Made by a program: the position numbers and the translations under genes. The notes beneath the pieces are model-generated. The model had not been told where the DNA came from. It worked only from the letters and a program-made list of their open reading frames with translations, and made no database searches. 64,000 nucleotides of DNA from PGYR01 sp034670025. Lineage in GTDB: Bacteria > Bacteroidota > Ignavibacteria > Kapaibacteriales > UBA2268. The DNA lies in contig JAXMOE010000002.1 of assembly GCA_034670025.1 (NCBI GenBank), positions 434,001 through 498,000 on the forward strand, read 5' to 3'. Shown here piece after piece: positions 25,527 to 34,279 of the stretch (its first letter is position 1; every line of letters begins with the position of its first letter).

Positions 25527-26675
25527 ATGGAGGATATTCCTTTGATAAAAGCGAAAACGACTATCAAATTAATTACAATTTTAACACTTGCCCTTTCATT
25601 ATCGGCAGGTAAACTATCCGCACAAAACTCGGCAGTTCAAAGTTCTGCAGTGCCTTTCCTGATGATTGCACCTGATGCAAGAGCTGGAGGTATGGGTGAA
25701 GTGGGTACGGCAATAGCCGACGATGTGAATGCTGTATATTGGAACCCCGGTGGTTTGGCGTTCTTAGATTATTTTGACTACGGTTATACATTTGATGATG
25801 AGGAAACCAAAACTCCATTCAGACAAGTAGCACTATCATTTTCTCCTTGGTTACCACAATTCAATGCAGATTTGTATTATAGTTATGGTACTATAGCACA
25901 GCACTTTGAAGAGTTGGACGGAACGGTAGCTTTTAATTTGATATTTATGAACTTGGGTGAGTTCCAAAGAACATTGGAAAACTCGCAGAAGGCAGGTACA
26001 TTCATTTCGAACGAGTTCTCGATTGGGTTCTCTTATGGTACTATTATAGCACCGGACTTAGGTTTCGGGTTCCAACTTCGTTATATTCAATCTAACCTTA
26101 CTCCTACTGGCGGTGGCGTTGGTGGTGGTGAATCAGGTACTGGTATAAGTGGTGGATTCGATGTAGGTTTACTTTGGAAGCCATCAGATTTGCAAGTATT
26201 GGGCTTAGATATGGAAGACAGATTAGCTCTTGGTGTTAACTTACAAAACGTTGGTCCTAAGATGACTTATGTTAACGAGGCCGATCCACTTCCAACAAAC
26301 TTGAAGCTTGGTATTGCTTACGATGTAGTTAATGATGAATTTAACAAATGGACTTTTGCATTTGATTATACTAAACTATTGGTTAACCGTACAAGAAATG
26401 GTTCTGACCCTATTCCATTATCATTTGTCTCTTCGTGGGAAAATAAAGCTATGGAATTTGCAATGGGTACAGAGTATTGGTACGAAGACGTAATAGCCCT
26501 AAGGGCTGGTTATTTCACCGAGCCAGACAATGCTGGAGCTCGTAAGTTCTGGAACTTTGGTGCCGGTGTAAGATATGATATATTCCAAGTGGATTTCAGT
26601 TATATCAATACTATAGAAGAAAATCACCCCCTTGCTAATACTCTTAGGTTCTCACTTCTTGCTGATTGGGAATAA
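25527..26675 (+). CDS. porV: T9SS outer-membrane protein PorV
   Basis: Outer-membrane beta-barrel of the FadL-like PorV/PorQ family that shuttles cargo from the T9SS pore to the PorU attachment complex. The hallmark N-terminal mature sequence AVPFLMIAPDARAGGMGEVGTAIADDVNAVYWNPGGLAF is intact, of which PDARAGGMG and WNPGGLA are the key blocks. I chose the ATG at 25527 (382 residues) because it gives a normal signal peptide ending LSAQ; an in-frame ATG at 25488 would add a 13-residue charged extension. The last residues (NTLRFSLLADWE) end in aromatic-alternating barrel strands. A terminator follows. Confidence 0.93.
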   Translation: MEDIPLIKAKTTIKLITILTLALSLSAGKLSAQNSAVQSSAVPFLMIAPDARAGGMGEVGTAIADDVNAVYWNPGGLAFLDYFDYGYTFDDEETKTPFRQVALSFSPWLPQFNADLYYSYGTIAQHFEELDGTVAFNLIFMNLGEFQRTLENSQKAGTFISNEFSIGFSYGTIIAPDLGFGFQLRYIQSNLTPTGGGVGGGESGTGISGGFDVGLLWKPSDLQVLGLDMEDRLALGVNLQNVGPKMTYVNEADPLPTNLKLGIAYDVVNDEFNKWTFAFDYTKLLVNRTRNGSDPIPLSFVSSWENKAMEFAMGTEYWYEDVIALRAGYFTEPDNAGARKFWNFGAGVRYDIFQVDFSYINTIEENHPLANTLRFSLLADWE

Positions 26676-26709
26676 AATTAATAGCAAATAGAATTAGAAA
26701 ATTTTAAAA

Positions 26710-26737
26710 AGCGGCTTAATTATAAGTCGCTTTTTTT
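26710..26737 (+). terminator. Intrinsic terminator after porV
   Basis: AGCGGCTTA and TAAGTCGCT form a 9-bp stem with one G-T wobble and a two- to four-base loop, preceded by As and followed by seven Ts. It lies about 35 bases past the porV stop. Confidence 0.85.
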
Positions 26738-26806
26738 ATATACAAATCCGATTTTGAACAAATGATTGATTATTTTCGTAGTATAGATAAACAATGGACT
26801 TAAATT

Positions 26807-27604
26807 ATGATGAAAAAAATACTATATACTTTAATTTTAACGATTTTCTTTGGGTTTGTTGCTGTGGGACAAGACTACAGCAATGAGGATTTTCGATATG
26901 TAGAAAACAATGCTTTTGGTCTGGGTGAAAAGTTAGACTATAAGGTAGGATATAAGTTTATTACTGCGGGTACGGGTTCTTTTTATATAAAGAAAGACCC
27001 AATAGTAGTAAATGGCAGAAAGGCGTATGACGTTAATTTCTATGTCAAATCGCTTTCGAGCTTGGAGTGGATATATAAAGTACGAGATTGGTACAAAACT
27101 GCTCTCGATATAGGTGGTATTTTCCCTTGGAGGTTCGAACAACACATAAGAGAAGGCAAATACAAGCGTGATTTTGAGGCGGAGTTTGACCAGAAAACAC
27201 ACATAGCTAAAACGAGTGAAGGTGATTATGAGATTCCTGAATATGTGAATGATATTGTGTCTGCGCTCTATTATGTTAGAACATGGGATTTGAATAATAT
27301 GAAGAAGGATTCTATTGCTTATTTGGAAAATTTCTACAAAGATTCTACTTATGCACTTGGGATAAAGATGCTCGGTAAGCAAACTGTAGAAGTAGATGCA
27401 GGTAAGTTCAGATGCCACGTAATTGAGCCACTGGTTCAGAAGGGCGGTTTGTTCAAGAATGATGGGAATATAGTAGTGTGGCTAACTGCCGACGAGAGAA
27501 AGATACCAGTTAAGGTAGCTACTAAAATAGTAATTGGATACGTTGGTGCGGAATTAACTAAATATAGCGGTGTGAGAGGTCCGATAGATGCAAAAATTGA
27601 ATAG
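26807..27604 (+). CDS. Exported DUF3108-family protein
   Basis: Periplasmic protein of 265 residues with a signal peptide (cut near AVGQ). The DUF3108 pattern is clear: FGLGEKLDYKVGYKFITAGTGSFYI at the start, SLEWIYKVRDWYKTALD, then a VNDIVSALYYVRTWDL segment and late WLTADERKIPVKVATKIVIGYVGAEL strands. Function is unknown; the fold is a beta-barrel-like ligand-binding sheet distantly like LolA/LolB. The 3' end overlaps the start of the LolA-like gene by 17 bases, so the two are coupled and may act on the same lipid or lipoprotein. ATG codons at 26807 and 26810 are both possible starts. Confidence 0.85.
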   Translation: MMKKILYTLILTIFFGFVAVGQDYSNEDFRYVENNAFGLGEKLDYKVGYKFITAGTGSFYIKKDPIVVNGRKAYDVNFYVKSLSSLEWIYKVRDWYKTALDIGGIFPWRFEQHIREGKYKRDFEAEFDQKTHIAKTSEGDYEIPEYVNDIVSALYYVRTWDLNNMKKDSIAYLENFYKDSTYALGIKMLGKQTVEVDAGKFRCHVIEPLVQKGGLFKNDGNIVVWLTADERKIPVKVATKIVIGYVGAELTKYSGVRGPIDAKIE

Positions 27605-28208
27605 ATATATAATATTAGCTTTAGTGTTTGCTATGTCATTAGGTTCTGCTTTTAGTGGTAGCAAAGACAAGGTATTTGCTGATTTGAAGCAAAAATTAGA
27701 TGGATTGGAGACAGTTCATGTGGTGTTTGGTGTGAATAATTCGGATATGGTTGGCGAGATATATGCTAAAAAAGGTGGTAAAATGCGAATGTCTCTTCGT
27801 GATAATATTATTATTTCTGATGGAAGCACTATTTGGAATGTGTCACCAGGCAATTCCGTTGCTATTAGTGAATATGAAGAAAACGATGGTTTTTCATTAG
27901 AAACAATATTGTTTGAACTTGTTTCTAATTTAAAGCCAGTTAAGTATAGTAAGCTAAGTAAAACTGATTCGAATGTTCGTTATAGTTTAGAGTTGAAGCC
28001 AGAGGCAAACTCGAAGTATGATAAGCAGTTAGAAAGTATGGAAATACAATATAACAATAGTAAAGAAATGAACAATATCATAGTAAATCAATCAAATGGT
28101 AGCACCGTTAGCTACCAAATAAGAAAGATAACGTACAACCCCGAGTTGAGCAGCAATAAGTTCACTTATCAGCCAACAGAAGGGATAGAAGTTATCGATT
28201 TCAGATAG
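27588..28208 (+). CDS. lolA: LolA-like periplasmic lipoprotein carrier
   Basis: Protein of 206 residues with a signal peptide (MQKLNRYIILALVFAMSLG). The LolA-type half-barrel is suggested by VFADLKQKLDGLETVHVVF near the start, KKGGKMRMSL and DGSTIWNVSPGNSVAISEY (the beta-hairpin that LolA shows as GxxxWxYdP), and LEPV-like late strands. LolA carries lipoproteins from the inner to the outer membrane. The match is at the level of pattern, so a LolA-fold protein with another hydrophobic ligand is possible. It overlaps the DUF3108 gene. Confidence 0.75.
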   Translation: MQKLNRYIILALVFAMSLGSAFSGSKDKVFADLKQKLDGLETVHVVFGVNNSDMVGEIYAKKGGKMRMSLRDNIIISDGSTIWNVSPGNSVAISEYEENDGFSLETILFELVSNLKPVKYSKLSKTDSNVRYSLELKPEANSKYDKQLESMEIQYNNSKEMNNIIVNQSNGSTVSYQIRKITYNPELSSNKFTYQPTEGIEVIDFR

Positions 28209-28220
28209 ATGTATTAAATC

Positions 28221-29279
28221 CTACGTGTCTTGAGTTTGTCTTTTCACGTAGCTTTTCTTTTCGCAGCTCAATTTTTGAACAGTCCTGACTTTAGTGATTG
28301 GCTCTAACTTATCTTCTTTATCTAGCTCATCGTAATAATTTTCTAACAATGTGCGAACTTCATCATAAGTAGTACACTCCATCAGCCCACGACGGGTAGA
28401 TGAAGCATTGTAATACCCTTTCAGATAACCAGAGTAGTGCTTACGGAAGACTTTTAGCCCATGAATACCTCTGTGCTGTACTGTCAACCTTAGATGCTCT
28501 AAGCAAGTATCTATTTTCAATCGCAAGTCTGGTTCACCTGGATCAAACCCTTGTTCCATCATCACTTTAGCACGGTGGAATACAAATGGGTAGCCAATGC
28601 AGGCACGACCAATCATAAGTGCATCAGCTTTGTATTGTTCTATTGCAACCTTACAATCTTCTGCACTGCGGACATCACCATTTAGTATTACTGGTATGCT
28701 TACTCGCTCTTTTATTCTTGGTATCCAGCTCCAATCAGCTTCACCAGTCATACCCATATCGCGAGTACGACAGTGCATAGCAAATGCAGCAGCTCCAGCT
28801 TGTTCCATCATCTCTGCTACGTCGAGAGCTATGATGTTCTCTGGATCCCAACCGAGGCGAGTCTTCACTGTTACAGGAATGTTAACGGCTTCAGCCACGG
28901 CTTGTGTTAGTTCAGCCATTTTTTCTGGTTGCTTCAAAAATGCCGCACCAGCTTCACGCTTCACCACTTTTTTCACCCAACAGCCATAATTTATATCTAA
29001 TATATCGGCACCCGCATCTTCCACAATTTTTGCACTGGTTACCATACTTTCTATGCTCGCACCAAATATCTGGATTGCGGTGGGTCGTTCTTCGTCGTCA
29101 ATTATCAATTTTCTTTTCGATTGGTCTGAAAATCGGATTAATCCTTCGGAAGCGATAAATTCAGAATAGACTATATCCGCCCCTAATTTTTTACAAATTA
29201 CTCTGAATGGGAGATCAGATACATCTTCCATGGGTGCTAAAAATATTCCGTTGCCTATATCTACGTTGCCAATTTTCAT
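28221..29279 (-). CDS. dusB: tRNA-dihydrouridine synthase DusB
   Basis: FMN enzyme that reduces uridine to dihydrouridine in tRNA D-loops. The 352-residue protein has the Dus start LAPMEDVSDLPFR, SEFIASEGLIRF, the catalytic cysteine C100 in NYGCWVKKVVKREAGAAFL, the FMN-phosphate loop VILNGDVRS and MIGRACIGYPFVF, followed by the C-terminal helical tRNA-binding part. The residue after the catalytic cysteine is Trp, where DusB proteins normally have Pro. It is convergent with the LolA-like gene and divergent from the LCP gene. Confidence 0.94.
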   Translation of the reverse strand: MKIGNVDIGNGIFLAPMEDVSDLPFRVICKKLGADIVYSEFIASEGLIRFSDQSKRKLIIDDEERPTAIQIFGASIESMVTSAKIVEDAGADILDINYGCWVKKVVKREAGAAFLKQPEKMAELTQAVAEAVNIPVTVKTRLGWDPENIIALDVAEMMEQAGAAAFAMHCRTRDMGMTGEADWSWIPRIKERVSIPVILNGDVRSAEDCKVAIEQYKADALMIGRACIGYPFVFHRAKVMMEQGFDPGEPDLRLKIDTCLEHLRLTVQHRGIHGLKVFRKHYSGYLKGYYNASSTRRGLMECTTYDEVRTLLENYYDELDKEDKLEPITKVRTVQKLSCEKKSYVKRQTQDT

Positions 29280-29426
29280 AACTATTACTTCTTCAGTTTT
29301 GAGTGTTCTTTTTTGTGTTCTTTTTCAATTTTTGTCAGTTTAAGTGTAAGCAAATTAATTAAAATTTGAAAATTAATATAAAAGTCGATAAATTTTAAAC
29401 TTAGCAAATGTACAAATAGTAAAAAA

Positions 29427-30791
29427 TTGATTTCAAATAAGTCAAATATTATCAAACATCTTAGCGTAATCCTATTTCTTTTTGTTGTGGGTGGTGCAGG
29501 TATGCTATTGTTTTTCTTCAACATTTCCACTGGATCTCAGTCGGAAGTGTATGAGGTAGAAGAGGTAGCTACGTTTTCGCCATTCTTGAAGACAAGTAAC
29601 AACACTATAGTTGACAGGCGAAAATACGAGTACAAAGAAGCACTAAACACAGCCAAAGAAAATGAAACTGAGATTAAGGTAGTCCGAACAAGTAAAAGCT
29701 TCAACAAGGATATTCCATTTAAAATTGATGAAAATGCTGGTGTAGTGTATAAAAAGCAATATAGTGGCAGAAGAATAAATGTAGTTATAATAGGTGTTGA
29801 CTCTCGTTTGGGTAGCAGGTATAAGCACGCCGATGCAAATCATGTGCTTTCTATTATGCCAGAGAGTGGTGAGATAGAAATAACTTCCATACCTCGTGAT
29901 GCTTATGCTGATGCTGGATACTCTGATACAACAACATTCAACACAGTCTCCAATCTCAGAGCAAAGTTCGGAAGAAAGAAATATATGAGCCGAATAGCTG
30001 AAATTGCCGAGCTGGACACTATTCATTATTATATGGAATTTGGCTTTTCGCAAGCAATTGGGCTATTAGAATGGTTGGGCTATGATAACTCTAAGCAGAC
30101 ATTGCAAGTTCTAAGGTCAAGGAAAGTGTTCGATGGTGGCGATTGGCAGAGGGTTTACAACCAAGGAGTGTTCATCAATCAAGCCGTTCGCAAGAGCTTT
30201 AAGAACTATGGTGGCGTATTTGGTGATTTGGTGCTTATGGGCGGGCTATCACTTGTGGAAACAAATATGAGCTTGGCAAAGTTGACTGGCATTGTAAACA
30301 ATTTAAGAGAAAATGGTTTTGGCGAAGAAGAAGACGTTGTCAATAGAGTTAGACCAAAGTATAGCTATAAGTTTAAACAATTTGACTTCAATGATGAAAG
30401 TGTAGTTGCTAGTTTGCAATCGAGAGTGAATGAGCATTCTAAGAAGAAGAACTTTGGTTCGTCATCAATTGACAGCTTAGTGATGAATAAATTAGATAAA
30501 GTAATTAGTAAAGCAACCAAAAACGATAGCTTGAAAAAGGCAACTCTTACTATAAACACACTAAAGACGTACTTTAGGCAACGTGCTTGGTTGCAAATTA
30601 CTGATAAGAATACTCGACATGAGTACCGAGAAAAGATGAAGGACTTGCTCGTAAGTGCTTATGAACAGAAGAATCAGCCGCAAAATGCGGAAAAAGTTAA
30701 AAAAATTGTAGAACATGAGTCAAATCTATTTTTGTATAATTTGAACAAATCAGATATGGATTATAATATGATAAAGGCAATGGTAAAATGA
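29427..30791 (+). CDS. LCP-family (LytR-CpsA-Psr) protein
   Basis: Membrane-anchored protein of 454 residues starting at a TTG; no ATG lies upstream in frame and the TTG places one transmembrane helix (about residues 12-30) at the N terminus. The LCP domain spans about 110-300: RRINVVIIGVDSR, HADANHVLSIMPESGEIEITSIPRDAY, with the Asp/Arg residues that hold the polyprenyl-phosphate. LCP enzymes transfer glycopolymers from lipid carriers to peptidoglycan or proteins. The C-terminal 150 residues are a charged helical extension with no recognised domain. Its stop overlaps the sixA start (ATGA). Confidence 0.85.
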   Translation: MISNKSNIIKHLSVILFLFVVGGAGMLLFFFNISTGSQSEVYEVEEVATFSPFLKTSNNTIVDRRKYEYKEALNTAKENETEIKVVRTSKSFNKDIPFKIDENAGVVYKKQYSGRRINVVIIGVDSRLGSRYKHADANHVLSIMPESGEIEITSIPRDAYADAGYSDTTTFNTVSNLRAKFGRKKYMSRIAEIAELDTIHYYMEFGFSQAIGLLEWLGYDNSKQTLQVLRSRKVFDGGDWQRVYNQGVFINQAVRKSFKNYGGVFGDLVLMGGLSLVETNMSLAKLTGIVNNLRENGFGEEEDVVNRVRPKYSYKFKQFDFNDESVVASLQSRVNEHSKKKNFGSSSIDSLVMNKLDKVISKATKNDSLKKATLTINTLKTYFRQRAWLQITDKNTRHEYREKMKDLLVSAYEQKNQPQNAEKVKKIVEHESNLFLYNLNKSDMDYNMIKAMVK

Positions 30792-31279
30792 AAAGAGTAT
30801 ATATAGTTAGGCACGCGAAGTCAGATTGGAATAATGAATTAGAAGATTTTGACAGACCGCTGAACGATAGGGGACACAGAGATGCTCCTGCAATGGCAGA
30901 GAGAATTAACAAGATGGGACACAAGCCAGATATGATAGTATCGAGTCCTGCCAAAAGAGCAATAACTACCGCCAAATACTTTGCCCAAGAATACGATTAC
31001 CCAGAAGATTGTATAAGAAAAGAGGTGGATATATATAATTTGGGACAGAGATTCACACTTGCTACTATTGCAGATTTGCCACCCACAACCGATTCTGTAA
31101 TGATATTTGGGCACAATCCTGATCACAGCTATGTTGCTACTTTACTTAGCAATACGCAGATTGGTAATATGCCAACTTGTGCTGTAGTAGGTGTTGAGTT
31201 TGATACCGATGACTGGCAGGATATCAAGAAAGCTGAATCGAAGTTGCTATTTTTTGAATATCCCAAAAAAGACCAGTAG
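30788..31279 (+). CDS. sixA: SixA-like phosphohistidine phosphatase
   Basis: Histidine-phosphatase-superfamily protein of 163 residues. The RHG-type motif is VRHAKSDW (R8, H9), the second conserved arginine lies in SSPAKRAITTA and the second histidine in FGHNPDHSYVA. SixA removes phosphate from histidine of phosphotransfer proteins such as the PTS protein NPr. Here it is translationally coupled to an LCP-family gene, an uncommon pairing. Confidence 0.9.
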   Translation: MKRVYIVRHAKSDWNNELEDFDRPLNDRGHRDAPAMAERINKMGHKPDMIVSSPAKRAITTAKYFAQEYDYPEDCIRKEVDIYNLGQRFTLATIADLPPTTDSVMIFGHNPDHSYVATLLSNTQIGNMPTCAVVGVEFDTDDWQDIKKAESKLLFFEYPKKDQ

Positions 31280-31347
31280 TACAAATACCACAACTTGCAA
31301 TCCGTTATGGATAGTATCTTTAATTATTGAGAACCGTATAGTAGTAT

Positions 31348-32916
31348 ATGAAAAAATATATTATTACAATTTTTATGTTATCACTTTTTAGTGGATTTGC
31401 ACAAGTCAATGACTCTACTGAAAAAGAGGTAAGCAGCCAATTAGAAAAATTCAAAACATTACTTAGCTACTCGCTCCAGTTTCATAAAGATACAGTGGAT
31501 ATGAATAAGTCTGCCGAAGATGCGTTCAACTCATATCTGCAAGCATTAGATGATAAGTCCTATTACTTTAGTGCTGAAAGATACAAAGAGCTTAAAGTCG
31601 CAAACACTGGTGTGAAAAAGTCTTATGGCATTAGCCAGATAGTATTTGCAGACACCAGCTATGTGTTCCGAATAGAAGAATATAGCTCAGCAGATTCTAA
31701 TGGTATTTTGCCTGGGTGGAGATTGCTTTCAGTAGATGGCAAATCCACTGTGAAGACAGAAGAAGCTAAGATAAACGAAATGCTCAGTGACACTGTCCAT
31801 AAGTCTATCGAGTTGGAATTTCTTACTTTATCAGGGGAGAAAGTCACAAAAATAATTAATAACTCTGCTCACAAATCTTCATCAATTAATGCAAATTTTA
31901 TGCTCAATGATAGCATTGGTTATATCAAATCACTAAAATTTACTGCAAATGCTGCTAAGGAATTCAAAGATGCTATTAATTCTTTTCCTTACGGAATGAA
32001 AGGGTTAGTAATTGATTTGCGTGATAATCCGGGTGGAGTATTAGAGGCAGTGGGTAAAGTGATTTCACTTTTCTTAGAAAAAGATAAGCAGGTGATAAAA
32101 ACTGCATCGAAACACGAAGATTATGAATACAGTATTTTGTCCGAAGAAGATGGTCAGTTTATTGGACTCCCATTAGTGCTTTTGGTCAACACAGTTTCTG
32201 CGTCGGCCAGTGAGCTTTTTGCTGGTGCAGTGCAAGATTATGATTTGGGAATAGTAGTTGGTGAAAGGACTTACGGCAAAGGGACGTTGCAGAAGCACTG
32301 GGAATTTAAAGATGGTAGTGCTTTCCGAATTACTGTTGGGGAATATGTAACTCCACTTGGTAGGAAGGTTCAGAAGTATGAAACAACTGGTCTCGATGTG
32401 GAGCTTGATACTTTTGACGATAATTTGAATGAAGCAATTAAAAATATGAAAGTACCAAAGGATGTAGCAATATTCCAATCGAGCAAGGGAAGGACACTAA
32501 TTTCAATGGGTGGGATTATGCCCGACAGTACTGTAAGTGATGAAGACTCACTTACTAAATTGACAAAATTTGCCAAAAAGAAGAGGGTAATACTAAAAAC
32601 AGCTATAGAGATATTCTTGGGAGAGTGGGAATCGCTGAAGAAAAAGTATGAAGACAATGCGAACTTTGGTAAGAATTTCCAATTCAATGATAAGATTTAT
32701 GAAAGAATCCAGAAGAATTTATTAGCTGTATCATTACAAAATGATGAAATGTTTGAAAAAGATAAAGATAGAATGGCGGACTTAGTAAAAGCGAGATTGG
32801 CCCAATTTCTTTATGGAGATAGGGGGTATTATGCTTCTGAAACTTTCAGCGACGATATATTAGATAATGCAATTAGGGCAGTTAATGGTGCACAAAAATT
32901 AGTTAGGAGTGAATAA
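31348..32916 (+). CDS. S41-family C-terminal processing peptidase
   Basis: Exported protease of 522 residues with a signal peptide (cut near GFAQ). A PDZ domain lies around residues 90-165 (GILPGWRLLSVDGKST). The catalytic core runs from SIGYIKSLKF to the Ser-Lys dyad: S288 in SASASELFAG and K311 in TYGKGTLQ, 23 residues apart as usual. The tail (380-522) is a helical extension. CtpA-like enzymes trim or degrade periplasmic proteins. It is preceded by its own gap and followed by the ZIP gene. Confidence 0.9.
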   Translation: MKKYIITIFMLSLFSGFAQVNDSTEKEVSSQLEKFKTLLSYSLQFHKDTVDMNKSAEDAFNSYLQALDDKSYYFSAERYKELKVANTGVKKSYGISQIVFADTSYVFRIEEYSSADSNGILPGWRLLSVDGKSTVKTEEAKINEMLSDTVHKSIELEFLTLSGEKVTKIINNSAHKSSSINANFMLNDSIGYIKSLKFTANAAKEFKDAINSFPYGMKGLVIDLRDNPGGVLEAVGKVISLFLEKDKQVIKTASKHEDYEYSILSEEDGQFIGLPLVLLVNTVSASASELFAGAVQDYDLGIVVGERTYGKGTLQKHWEFKDGSAFRITVGEYVTPLGRKVQKYETTGLDVELDTFDDNLNEAIKNMKVPKDVAIFQSSKGRTLISMGGIMPDSTVSDEDSLTKLTKFAKKKRVILKTAIEIFLGEWESLKKKYEDNANFGKNFQFNDKIYERIQKNLLAVSLQNDEMFEKDKDRMADLVKARLAQFLYGDRGYYASETFSDDILDNAIRAVNGAQKLVRSE

Positions 32917-32929
32917 ATTATTATATTTG
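32899..32929 (+). promoter_or_regulatory. Possible Bacteroidota promoter for the ZIP transporter gene
   Basis: TTAG (32899-32902), 19 bases, then TATATTTG (32922-32929), a close match to TTTG-N19-TAnnTTTG. It overlaps the end of the S41 gene. Confidence 0.45.
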
Positions 32930-32960
32930 GTATCCATAACTAAACAAATTTTTTCAAACA

Positions 32961-33773
32961 ATGTCTGAAAATGTACTTTTCGCATTTGCACTAACTGCTT
33001 TTGCTGGTTTATCAACTGGTATTGGTAGTGCAATTGGTTTTTTCTCAAAAAAGACAAACAAAGCTTTTTTGTCTGCTACACTTGGTTTTTCGGCTGGGGC
33101 GATGATATATGTCAGCTTTGTTGAAATATTCTTCAAAGCAAAAGAAGCACTTAGCCACGTCCATGGGGAATACCTGGGTAATTGGTACACTGCTGGTTCT
33201 TTTTTCCTAGGTGTTCTGATTATCTTGATAATTGATAGATTAATTCCTTCTTATGAGAACCCTCACGAGCCACACAAGATAGAAGAAATGAGTACACTAA
33301 CAAGCGCAGAAGTTGAAGCAAGAAAGCTAAAACGAATGGGAATGTTTACTGCATTGGCAATAGCAATTCACAATTTCCCAGAAGGTTTAGCTACTTTTAC
33401 TGCTGCTCTTTCTGACCCAACTCTTGGTATTTCTATTGCGGTAGCTATAGCAATCCATAATATTCCAGAAGGTATTGCGGTATCTGTACCTATATACTTT
33501 TCTACAGGAAGTAGAAAAAAGGCATTTTGGTACTCATTTGCTACTGGCCTGACGGAGCCAATTGGTGCAATAATTGGCTACGTGGTGTTGCAGGAATTTT
33601 TTAATGATACTACATTCGGAATTCTTTTTGGTGCAGTTGGTGGAATTATGGTGTTTATCTCAGTCGATGAGCTGATACCAACAGCCAAACGCTACGATTT
33701 GGGGCACAATGCAATCTATGGGCTTGTCGCTGGTATGGCTGTTATGTCATTTAGTTTGCTTATGTTTATGTAA
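32961..33773 (+). CDS. zupT: ZIP-family zinc/metal transporter (ZupT-like)
   Basis: Inner-membrane metal importer of 270 residues with eight predicted helices. The two paired metal-binding motifs of transmembrane 4 and 5 are present: AIHNFPEGLATF and AIHNIPEGIAVSVP, with the His/Asn/Glu ligands. A short histidine-poor cytosolic loop (SYENPHEPHKIEEM) separates helices 3 and 4. It takes up zinc and possibly iron or manganese. No Zur-type box was recognised. Confidence 0.93.
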   Translation: MSENVLFAFALTAFAGLSTGIGSAIGFFSKKTNKAFLSATLGFSAGAMIYVSFVEIFFKAKEALSHVHGEYLGNWYTAGSFFLGVLIILIIDRLIPSYENPHEPHKIEEMSTLTSAEVEARKLKRMGMFTALAIAIHNFPEGLATFTAALSDPTLGISIAVAIAIHNIPEGIAVSVPIYFSTGSRKKAFWYSFATGLTEPIGAIIGYVVLQEFFNDTTFGILFGAVGGIMVFISVDELIPTAKRYDLGHNAIYGLVAGMAVMSFSLLMFM

Positions 33774-33777
33774 AGCT

Positions 33778-34221
33778 ATGGGCAAAATAAATATATATTC
33801 TGAAAATTCTATTGAAACAACGGTCATTTCCGTTAACGGAGAAGAGTTAGAAGGGCTTTATGAGTTCTTTTTTCTACTTGACCAAAAGGGAATCTATAGC
33901 AAAGTGTCAGTAAAAAATAGAAATCATCTTGAACATTTCGATTTATCCTCCTTTTTATTTGAAGAAATAGAATCAATCCCTGTCGAAGTTGATTTAGACC
34001 TTCCAAAAATTACAATAGAAAACACAGAAGACGGTGTTTGTGTAAAACATAATGGTGTTTTGTTGTCAAATTTAGTTAAATTATATGTTCATATTAAAGC
34101 TAAAAAAACAAACAATATGACCACAAAAACTATGAATGTAACAGATGATACTGAACTGTTTGAAGCGTATTATGTTACTGAAATTAGTGAAAACAGATAC
34201 AATATTATTCATGTTTTGTAG
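33778..34221 (+). CDS. Unrecognised 147-residue protein
   Basis: The ATG at 33778 lies four bases past the ZIP stop; an in-frame upstream ATG at 33709 would translate the ZIP 3' end in another frame and is rejected. The soluble, acidic product has no signal peptide or membrane helix. It reads as beta strands with alternating hydrophobic residues (INIYSENSIETTVISVNGEEL, SKVSVKNRNHLEHF) and a run of DLDLPKITIENTEDGV. I do not recognise the family. The tight spacing suggests co-transcription with the ZIP gene. Confidence 0.65.
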   Translation: MGKINIYSENSIETTVISVNGEELEGLYEFFFLLDQKGIYSKVSVKNRNHLEHFDLSSFLFEEIESIPVEVDLDLPKITIENTEDGVCVKHNGVLLSNLVKLYVHIKAKKTNNMTTKTMNVTDDTELFEAYYVTEISENRYNIIHVL

Positions 34222-34279
34222 TGCTTTGGTATTCAAATAATATTTTTAATTTTATATAAAGTTTCTTATTTTCTTATCT

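Noticed and set aside
33709..33777. Earlier start for the unknown 147-residue protein
   Set aside because: It would translate the end of the ZIP gene in another frame, giving a cysteine-rich segment typical of out-of-frame sequence.
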